Assembly: GCA_001275005.1 (NCBI GenBank)
Contig: JWZX01001294.1
Location: 1-15,503 of the forward strand
DNA length: 15,503 nt
From: Chrysochromulina tobinii
Lineage: Eukaryota > Haptophyta > Prymnesiales > Chrysochromulinaceae
Direction of reading: 5' to 3'
In this document: positions 7,260 through 13,418 of the stretch, in pieces
Layout: every line of letters begins with the position of its first letter
Numbering within the stretch: position 1 is the stretch's first letter
Program-made: the position numbers and the translations under genes
The notes under the pieces: generated by a model
Databases searched by the model: none
Told to the model about the DNA's origin: nothing
The model's input: only the letters and a program-made list of their open reading frames with translations

Positions 7260-10200
7260 ATGAAACACATCATGAAGCACGCCCTCGTGACGGCATTTCC
7301 GAACGCAACGGCGGACGCCGACGCCTCTCCGCCCAGCCTGTCTCCGGAGCTAGTTGCGTCGGTGACCGTCGTCGCCATCATCGAGGAGCTGCACTCGACC
7401 GAGGAAGCGTTTGTCGGTGACCTGTTCACGATGGTCAATACATACCTCGGACCACTACGTGAGAGGCACGTGTGCGATGAGGTCGAGCTCCGCAACCTCT
7501 TTAGCAACGGCGAGTCGCTGCTGCAGACGCACCAGGCGCTCTTGCAGCAGCTGCCGACTGTGCGCCGGCTCTCGAGCGTCGGCCGCAACGCAGAGACCAG
7601 AGAGCGCGAGCGCAATGAGCTGACAAGGTGTCTCAAGGGTACGGTGGGCGCGTTCATCGCGCTCGAGCCGTTTCTGCTTAACCATGCCGAGTTTGCCAGC
7701 AACTACGAGCATGTGGCGCTCGAGACGCACCGCGTGCTCGCGCAGCAGCCGGGCTTTGCACGCTTCTGCCATGAGGCGGAGCAGGCGGGCGCGCTCTCGC
7801 TGCAGGCGCTGCTCGTCCGTCCGATCGAGCGGCTTTGCACGTACCCGCGCCTCTTCGAGCGCCTCAAGAAGGCCGCTGTAGCCGCCCAGTTGGGCGGTCT
7901 CAGCCAGAACGACGAGACGCTCGACGAGCTCCGAGTCGATCCGATTTCGTCAGAGGAGAGCTCGCTCGAGGAGGCGGACACCCTAATCAAGAGATTAGCC
8001 ACGCGCGTGCGGGCGGCGGCGCCGACGGCAACGACGCGAACGGGCGGCGGCGGCGGCGACGCGCTGATCGAACAGATGAGCCGCGCTGATGAGGCTGATC
8101 GAACTCGTCTGTGGGCCCCCGACGAGCGTGCTCCCCACATCGGTACCTCATCAATCGGATCGGACTTGCAATCGGTGGTCGACATGCGCGTCGCCGCTGC
8201 CGTGGCGCGCGCGCGTGAGGGCAACAAGCGGCGCACAAGCGGCGAACCGCCCAGCCCCGCCGCCGCCCCCGGCTCCGCCCCCAAGCGTCGCCTCTCGACG
8301 CCTGCATCGCTAGCCGCGGCGGCGCTGGCTTTGCGTCCCCGAAAAGTGGTGTGGAAGATGCAATCTCCGCTCAATCTTCTCAGCCGCCGGAGCTCGCGCG
8401 GCGCGCCCTCCAGTGTGCCCACCACCCCGCCTCGGCGCGCCCTCGACCCCGGCTCGCCTACTTCGTCACACGTTGCCGATGAGACGTCCGTGGGTGCCGA
8501 ACGTGACAAGCTCGAGCGCCTGCAGCTCGATCTCACGCGATCTCCACCGGCCACCGACACGCTCGCTCACGCCTTCGCCACGCCGCCGCCGCCGAAACCG
8601 CTCGACCCGACGGCGAAGCTGTTGCTCTCGGCAGCGCGCCGGCTGACCGCACAGATGGAGGCCGCCGCGCCAGAGGGGGGTGACGAAGCCACTGCAACGG
8701 CTGCCGAGTCGCCGCCGCGCCGCGCGGGGATCCGAGCGACCTCGCGAGCGGCCTCCCGAGGAGGAGCTACACTGCCAGAGTCGATGGGCGCGGCCGCGGC
8801 GCGCGGTGACGTGGCTGCAGTGATGGCATGGCTCGATGATGGTGGCGACGTGGACGCGACGATGGACGAGGCGGGTGGCGCACTGCGCGACGCGTCGATG
8901 CTGCTGCGTGCGAGTGCATGCGGCCACGTGGCGCTCGTCGCGGCGCTACTGCAGCGCGCCGCTGACGTCGAGCTCTCGAATAGCCGCGGCGGCACTCCAC
9001 TCATGCTCGCGTCCCTCCACGGCCATCTGCCCGTTGTGGAGGTCCTACTGAGCCACGGGGCCCTCGTCGACCGTTTAGACGCAAAGGGCTACGCGGCAGC
9101 CCACTTTGCAGAGCTTGGCGGGCATGCAGAGGTCGCGCGACGGCTGCGGTGCGCAGGGCCGCCGCCGACTGAGTCACCGCTACGGCGCCTCGAGGCTGTC
9201 TATGCGAGGCGGACCGGTAAGGCCGACGCCGCCGTGCCGGGCGCCCCCTCAGCCTCCCCCTCACCCCCCTCCCCCAGCTCGGCCTCCCCCAGCTCGGCCA
9301 AGAGGATACCGGCAGCCAAGGTGATTGCCTTGCCGGCCGCCCATCCTGTCGGCGACGGCAAGCGCGCGCCCCGCGTCATCGAGGTGGTCAGTGTCTCGCC
9401 TGCCCGGCTCGCTCCCGTGCCCGCGCCGGCCGCCACCCCTGTCGGCGACGGCAAGCGCGCGCCCCGCGTCATCGAGGTGGTCAGTGTCTCGCCGGCCAAG
9501 CCGCCGGCGCCGGCGCCAGCACCGCCACCCAAAAGGGCCCCGGCGGCCGATCCGCTGACGGCGATGTTAGAGGCGGAGATGGCGTCGGCGACGGAGGTGG
9601 TGGTGAGGGCGGTGCCCACAGCGACGGAGGGGGAGGAGGAGGTGGTGAGGGCAATGCCCATGATACTAACGGCTGCTGCGATTGAGAGCGACTCCGACTC
9701 CGATGACGACAACGACGATGACGATCAGCTCGTCCAGGCGGCGCAGGCGGCGCTGCTGAGCGCATGGTCGTCCTGCGGCCCGCGCGAGCGCAAGTTACCG
9801 CAGCCAGTCGAGATATTGGACCCCGCGGCGATCGCGCGCGAGGCGATTTTGTTTGATCAAATCGCCGAGCCGCCGATGAGTCCGAAACTCGTCCCGTCGC
9901 TGAAACCGATCCTCGAGAGCGATGACAATTATGAAGAGGAACCGCATATGAGACTGACGAAGGTGTCTGCCACGGCCGCCGCTCGGCCCGCCTTGAGGGT
10001 CCCAGTGCCGGCACCGGCATCTTCGCCGGCCGCCTCCCCTGTCGGCGACGGCAAGCGCGCGCCCCGCGTCATCGAGGTGGTCAGTGTCTCGCCTGCCCGG
10101 CTCGCTCCCGTGCCCACGCCGGCCGCCTCCCCAGTCGGCGACGGCAAGCGCGCGCCCCGCGTCATCGAGGTGGTCAGTGTCTCGCCTGCCCGGCTCGCTC

Positions 10201-12062
10201 CCGTACCCGCGCCGGCCGCCTCCCCAGTCGGCGACGGCAAGCGCGCGCCCCGCGTCATCGAGGTGGTCAGTGTCTCGCCAGCCAAGCCGCCGCCGACCAC
10301 GCCGCCGGCGCCGTCCGCCGCCGACGCTGACTGGGAGTACTATTCGCACGTCTCTCGCCCAGTCGAGCTCTCGGACCCTATCGCGGTCGCGCGAGAGGCG
10401 CTCGCTTTTGATGAGGTCGAGCCGCCGCAGAGCCCGAAATTGGTGCCGTCGCTCAGACCAATCCTTGAGGATGAAGAGGAGCCGCTCACGCGACCGATGA
10501 GCCCCATTGCCGAGTCATCTGCGGACTTTTGGGATCAGTCCACTACGGACGGCGGCAGGGAGCAGGGCTCGAAGGAGCCTCTCACGCCCACTCACACCGA
10601 CCCCGCGCCGCCGCCCAGCACACCCCCCCTCACGCCCCCTCACACCGACCCGGCGCCGCCGCCCAGCACACCCCCCCTCACGCCCCCTCACACCGACCCG
10701 GCGCCGCCGCCGAGCACTCCCCCGCTGTCGCTACGCACACTCAACCTGCCGAGCACCCGGGATCAAGAGCCGCCACCGACGGATCCCCGCATGAACCCGA
10801 GCGCTTGCTTCGCTCTCTCGCCTGCACCGCCTCCACCTCCTCGACACAAGCATGATGTGGCCGAGCAGCTCATGGTGCTGGCACAGGCGCCGGCGCAGGA
10901 GCCGGCACAGGCCCTGGCACCGGCACTTGTGATCGAGGAGACAGGGGCGCCCGCCGCCCGTGCGGCGCCGCCGCTGTCGGCGTTACAGGTGGTCGATGAT
11001 GAGGCACAGATGCCCACGAAGCTGTCGCCCGCGCCCGAGCCCATGCTTGATACGGCGCCCGAGCCCGACACGGCGCCCGAGCCCATGCTTGATACGGCGC
11101 CTTTGCCCGACACGGCGCCTGTGCCCATGCTTGAAACGGCATCTGCGCCCGACACGGCGCCCGAGCCCATGCTTGATACGGCGCCCGAGCCCGACGCCAT
11201 GGCCGCCGCGGCCGCCGATCTCGAGGCAGCCAAGAAGGAGGCGGCGGCCAAGAGGGAGAAGGCGGAAGCCATGGCCTTCGCCGCAGCAGCCGAGCTTGAG
11301 GCGGCGAAAGCGGAGGCGTCTGCCAAGGCTGCCGCGGCTCTCGCGGTGGCGAAAGCCGAGGCGGCGGCCAAGGCTGAAGCCTTAACGGCCGCTCGTGCTG
11401 CGCTTGAACCTGCGCTCGGTACGGCGCTTGAACCTGCGCTCGGTACGGCGCTTGAACCCGCGCTCGGTACGGCGCACGCGCTGGCTCGAGAAGGTCCGCC
11501 GAGCGCAGGTTCAAGCGCGTCGTGGTCCAAGCGCGTCGTGATGATGCCGGCCAGCCCGAGCGTCTTTGCTGGTGTGCCGCCGAGTCCGGATGGACGCGGC
11601 GGCTTCCGACCGAGCGACGGATTCCGTGTCGCCGTACGCCGCGACTTTGCGCGGGCGGCGTTCGTTCCAGCGGAGGGCCTCGCGGCTTCGACAGCCGCCA
11701 CGCTAGGTGCGGCCTCGGCGGCCGAGCCTGCGGCGGCGACGCTCGCGGCGCAGGACGAGGCGCCCGCCACGGCGCCCGCCGCGGCTCCTCCACCCGCACG
11801 GAGAGCTTCCAGCGTGCTGCTGGAGGCGCCGGCTGTGGCGCGAGCCGCTGACGTGGCCGCGCAGCAACCGATAGGGAGCCGTCGGGGGAGCTTCCCGCCC
11901 CCGCCCCGGCCCGTCTCTCCGCAGCGCCCGCCACGGCGCCTCGCCTTCGGCATGCTATCCTCCTCGCCGCCGCCTCCGGGGGGAGATGGAGGGGCAGATG
12001 GAGGGGGGGGCCAAGGCCGAGATGGCGCACGCCAACGGCCACTTGCCAACCCTCGCTTATAG
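7260..12062 (+). CDS. Giant DH (RhoGEF)-ankyrin repeat protein with repetitive proline-rich tail
   Basis: A 1600-codon open frame, probably truncated at its 3' end by a frame change (see 11986-12690). Residues 35-250 form a Dbl-homology domain, the catalytic module that loads GTP on Rho/Rac-type GTPases. CR1 is IIEELHSTEEAFVGDLF (40-56). CR3 is LQALLVRPIERLCTYPRL (181-198), close to the family's LxxLLxxPxQRxxxYPxL. A final helix lies near 235-252. No PH domain follows, although DH domains usually have one. Residues 509-632 hold about three to four ankyrin repeats (GGTPLMLASLHGHLPVVEVLL is the clearest). The remainder is low-complexity: acidic SDSDSDDDNDDDD near 809-820, several Pro-rich tandem repeats (annotated separately), and an Ala/Glu/Lys-rich probable coiled coil at 1314-1384. 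The ATG is the first after a stop at 7239-7241. A cytoskeletal or membrane-signalling role is inferred from the DH domain only. Confidence 0.85.
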   Translation: MKHIMKHALVTAFPNATADADASPPSLSPELVASVTVVAIIEELHSTEEAFVGDLFTMVNTYLGPLRERHVCDEVELRNLFSNGESLLQTHQALLQQLPTVRRLSSVGRNAETRERERNELTRCLKGTVGAFIALEPFLLNHAEFASNYEHVALETHRVLAQQPGFARFCHEAEQAGALSLQALLVRPIERLCTYPRLFERLKKAAVAAQLGGLSQNDETLDELRVDPISSEESSLEEADTLIKRLATRVRAAAPTATTRTGGGGGDALIEQMSRADEADRTRLWAPDERAPHIGTSSIGSDLQSVVDMRVAAAVARAREGNKRRTSGEPPSPAAAPGSAPKRRLSTPASLAAAALALRPRKVVWKMQSPLNLLSRRSSRGAPSSVPTTPPRRALDPGSPTSSHVADETSVGAERDKLERLQLDLTRSPPATDTLAHAFATPPPPKPLDPTAKLLLSAARRLTAQMEAAAPEGGDEATATAAESPPRRAGIRATSRAASRGGATLPESMGAAAARGDVAAVMAWLDDGGDVDATMDEAGGALRDASMLLRASACGHVALVAALLQRAADVELSNSRGGTPLMLASLHGHLPVVEVLLSHGALVDRLDAKGYAAAHFAELGGHAEVARRLRCAGPPPTESPLRRLEAVYARRTGKADAAVPGAPSASPSPPSPSSASPSSAKRIPAAKVIALPAAHPVGDGKRAPRVIEVVSVSPARLAPVPAPAATPVGDGKRAPRVIEVVSVSPAKPPAPAPAPPPKRAPAADPLTAMLEAEMASATEVVVRAVPTATEGEEEVVRAMPMILTAAAIESDSDSDDDNDDDDQLVQAAQAALLSAWSSCGPRERKLPQPVEILDPAAIAREAILFDQIAEPPMSPKLVPSLKPILESDDNYEEEPHMRLTKVSATAAARPALRVPVPAPASSPAASPVGDGKRAPRVIEVVSVSPARLAPVPTPAASPVGDGKRAPRVIEVVSVSPARLAPVPAPAASPVGDGKRAPRVIEVVSVSPAKPPPTTPPAPSAADADWEYYSHVSRPVELSDPIAVAREALAFDEVEPPQSPKLVPSLRPILEDEEEPLTRPMSPIAESSADFWDQSTTDGGREQGSKEPLTPTHTDPAPPPSTPPLTPPHTDPAPPPSTPPLTPPHTDPAPPPSTPPLSLRTLNLPSTRDQEPPPTDPRMNPSACFALSPAPPPPPRHKHDVAEQLMVLAQAPAQEPAQALAPALVIEETGAPAARAAPPLSALQVVDDEAQMPTKLSPAPEPMLDTAPEPDTAPEPMLDTAPLPDTAPVPMLETASAPDTAPEPMLDTAPEPDAMAAAAADLEAAKKEAAAKREKAEAMAFAAAAELEAAKAEASAKAAAALAVAKAEAAAKAEALTAARAALEPALGTALEPALGTALEPALGTAHALAREGPPSAGSSASWSKRVVMMPASPSVFAGVPPSPDGRGGFRPSDGFRVAVRRDFARAAFVPAEGLAASTAATLGAASAAEPAAATLAAQDEAPATAPAAAPPPARRASSVLLEAPAVARAADVAAQQPIGSRRGSFPPPPRPVSPQRPPRRLAFGMLSSSPPPPGGDGGADGGGGQGRDGARQRPLANPRL
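9345..9500 (+). repeat. 31-residue coding tandem repeat, cluster A (2 copies)
   Basis: Two copies of a 93-bp unit start at 9345 and 9438, the second truncated after its core. The encoded core is VGDGKRAPRVIEVVSVSPA, followed by a Pro/Ala linker. A 53-bp stretch of the core is identical at DNA level to the three copies in cluster B, synonymous sites included, which points to recent duplication or gene conversion. The core has alternating hydrophobic residues (VIEVVSV) between a basic and a proline-rich part, so it may be a short linear binding motif presented several times. No function can be assigned. Confidence 0.9.
9804..9929 (+). repeat. Approx. 42-residue module, copy 1
   Basis: This encodes a segment (residues about 849-890) reading PVEILDPAAIAREAILFDQ, then EPPMSPKLVPSLKPILESDD. 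It is matched, with diverged sequence, by copy 2 at 10359-10481. Shared features are PVE-x-x-DP, AREA-x-x-FD, SPKLVPSL-[KR]-PILE and an acidic end. Unlike the 31-residue repeats, the two copies differ at many codons, so they are older or have not been homogenised. It is probably a short helical or linear motif. I do not recognise a family. Confidence 0.85.
10038..10283 (+). repeat. 31-residue coding tandem repeat, cluster B (3 copies)
   Basis: Three copies of the 93-bp unit begin at 10038, 10131 and 10224, exactly 93 bp apart, with the last truncated after its core. They share the 53-bp identical core with cluster A. Linker differences are few, for example GTGCCCACG versus GTACCCGCG in the Pro-Ala linker. 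As in cluster A, the final copy ends in SPAKPP and the earlier ones in SPARLAPVP. The two clusters therefore have the same internal order. Confidence 0.9.
10359..10481 (+). repeat. Approx. 41-residue module, copy 2
   Basis: Residues about 1034-1074 read PVELSDPIAVAREALAFDE, then EPPQSPKLVPSLRPILEDEE. This is a diverged duplicate of the module at 9804-9929. It sits just after repeat cluster B, as copy 1 sits after cluster A, so the whole block (31-residue repeats plus this module) appears to have been duplicated as a unit. Confidence 0.85.
10581..10724 (+). repeat. 48-bp Pro-rich coding repeat (3 copies)
   Basis: Three units start at 10581, 10629 and 10677, each encoding a version of LTPPHTDPAPPPSTPP (16 residues). 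The second and third are almost identical in DNA. The PPP-x-TPP pattern could bind SH3, WW or EVH1-type domains, but that is inference from composition only. Confidence 0.9.
11034..11195 (+). repeat. 42-bp coding repeat (4 copies)
   Basis: Four units at exact 42-bp spacing, starting at 11034, 11076, 11118 and 11160, encode variants of PEPMLDTAPEPDTA (14 residues). The third copy is the most diverged (VPMLETASAPDTA). The last lacks its final two residues before the Ala-rich coiled coil begins. Period and phase keep the reading frame open. Confidence 0.88.
11400..11518 (+). repeat. 24-bp direct repeats with an inverted copy nearby
   Basis: Three direct 24-bp units, whose first 20 bases lie at 11400-11419, 11424-11443 and 11448-11467, encode LEPALGTA repeats. 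At 11499-11518 there is an exact 20-nt reverse complement of the first two units, read in the coding frame as part of PSAGSSAS. RNA or single-stranded DNA here could form a 20-bp stem. It is followed by a short direct duplication of CAAGCGCGTCGTG with a 16-bp period. The third direct unit differs by one base. Confidence 0.92.
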
Positions 12063-12690
12063 CTTCCCGTCGCCACCCTCGGCTCCCCCCTCGGCACAGC
12101 CCGCCAGGGAATCGCCGAACAAGATGGCGCTCCCCAGCCCCGCCGGCGCCGTCCCGAGCGCCGACCCGAGCGCCGTCGCGAGCGCCAAGAGCCCCCTCGA
12201 GTCCTTCCTCGAGCATTATAAGCTCGATCGCATGGTCCTGTGCCTCGGTCCTGGCCAGCAAGAGGCGCTCATTCGCCAGCCCACGTTTGGGCAGAGTGCG
12301 CTGCCGGATGAGCAGCGCGACGGTGCGGCCGATGGTGCGGCGAACGGCGCGACGAAGACCGACGAATGGCTCGGCGGCCAGAGCGACTGGCTGGGACACA
12401 AGAGGATGGCGACGCTCCCCTCATCTCTCTCGGCGGCCGCCCGTAACCAATCCCCGACGAACCCGACGAACCCGACGAACCCGACGAACCCGACAAGCAG
12501 CCATCGCTTGCGCAGTGGCTCGGTCAACCCGGTCAGCCCAATACGCGCCGCCTCGCTCATACTGCAGCGCGAGTCCACAATGCAGCGCGAGTCCACGGCC
12601 CTCCGGGGCTCGGACCTGTACGGGACGGTGCGTCAACGGCTCCGGCGCGTCGAGAGTTTCCCGGCGCCGCTCAAGACCAGTAGTGAGTAG
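11986..12690 (+). CDS. Probable C-terminal continuation of the RhoGEF gene in another frame
   Basis: From the 8-G run at 12003-12010 the plus-1 frame stays open to a stop at 12688-12690 and looks coding. Its codons mostly end in G or C, and the product has a protein-like stretch SPLESFLEHYKLDRMVLCLG, then DEWLGGQSDWLGHKRM, a Ser/Pro/Thr-rich stretch with NPT repeats, and an Arg-rich end (LYGTVRQRLRRVESFP). The upstream frame, in contrast, gives only about 18 Gly/Arg residues before stopping at 12060. Reading one G fewer in the run would join the 1581 upstream codons to about 228 here, for roughly 1809 residues. Possible explanations are a homopolymer sequencing error, a real frameshift allele, a small intron, or ribosomal frameshifting. 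The ATG at 11986 opens this frame but lies in shadow of the main frame, so a separate gene is less likely. No domain family is recognised. Confidence 0.6.
   Translation: MEGQMEGGAKAEMAHANGHLPTLAYSFPSPPSAPPSAQPARESPNKMALPSPAGAVPSADPSAVASAKSPLESFLEHYKLDRMVLCLGPGQQEALIRQPTFGQSALPDEQRDGAADGAANGATKTDEWLGGQSDWLGHKRMATLPSSLSAAARNQSPTNPTNPTNPTNPTSSHRLRSGSVNPVSPIRAASLILQRESTMQRESTALRGSDLYGTVRQRLRRVESFPAPLKTSSE
12454..12495 (+). repeat. 9-bp coding microsatellite (NPT repeats)
   Basis: A 9-bp unit (CCGACGAAC) is repeated about four and a half times and encodes Asn-Pro-Thr repeats in the continuation frame. The 9-bp period preserves frame. Just downstream (12562-12597) is a further short duplication encoding QRESTMQREST. 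Confidence 0.85.
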
Positions 12691-13418
12691 TCCGGGGGCC
12701 AGAGACCAGAGACAGAGCCCCCCGGGGGGCAGCAGAGACCAGAGCCCACAGCCCCCGGGGCCAGAGACCAGAGACCAGAGCCCACAGGCCCCGCCACAGG
12801 GAGTCGCCACTTGCCTTAGTACAGTAGGCGAAAAGCCCCGCGGGCGCCCGATGACGGGAGCTCCCTCATGTGCGCCACGTCATGTGGCGAGACCGGTGGC
12901 GCGGAGGCGCGGAATTAGCATGGGAATTAGATTTAGCCACGTTCAACGGGTAGACGAGAGGCCGTGGCCGAGGCCGTATTTGCGGCCTGGAACGCTGGTG
13001 CGCACGCCGCACCCCGCTTGACGCGCTCGCCGCTCGCGCGGTGTTCGAAATTCGACGTGCCGCGCCGGTGTAACGTGAGTGCGCGACTGAGTGCCCGGCC
13101 CGGGAGTGGCCGCGCGTCCGCAGAGTCCGCAGCGCACAACCACAAGTCTTACCACAAGTCACTATGGCTTGCATGGTATCGCATGACCATAATGCGCGAT
13201 GCCCTACTTCACTCTAAGCATAAATAACAATGGTACAATGCCTGGGTCGCCAGGCAGCCCCCACCGGAGTGCAAATGTACAAGAGAGAGGGCGTCTCTTC
13301 CCCCCGCCCATCGACCAACGCTAGACTGCGTTCTTGGCGGGCTACAGTGGACCACCCTCGCGTCCACCGCTCCACCCTCTTGCCCTGCTGCCGAGCGTTT
13401 TCAAATGAGGCGACTGCT
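12691..13418. other. Convergent intergenic region between RhoGEF gene and CRT-like gene
   Basis: This 728-bp gap contains the 3' flanks of two converging genes. Its left end holds a degenerate GC-rich tandem repeat (annotated separately). The remainder has only short overlapping open frames with no recognisable product. A less GC-rich stretch at 13140-13280 may contain a 3' UTR end. I see no RNA gene here. Confidence 0.5.
12692..12793. repeat. Degenerate tandem repeat with GC palindrome, 3' of RhoGEF gene
   Basis: About three imperfect units of 30-38 bp begin near 12692, 12720 and 12753. Each has a C/G run such as CCCCCGGGG followed by CCAGAGACCAGAG and, in two units, CCCACAG. A perfect 14-nt palindrome GCCCCCCGGGGGGC at 12717-12730 lies 27 nt after the stop codon and could form a stable structure in the transcript. 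It is likely a minisatellite in the 3' UTR. Confidence 0.75.

Noticed and set aside
9345-10283. 93-bp regular repeats considered as a CRISPR array
   Set aside because: The units are contiguous coding repeats with near-identical linkers rather than unique spacers, inside a eukaryotic open frame.
10763-12399. Long minus-strand open frames (444 and 509 codons) opposite the RhoGEF gene tail
   Set aside because: Their products are Ala/Ser/Pro/Arg repeats that mirror the repetitive GC-rich plus-strand gene. Stop codons are rare on the opposite strand of such DNA, and no domain is visible.
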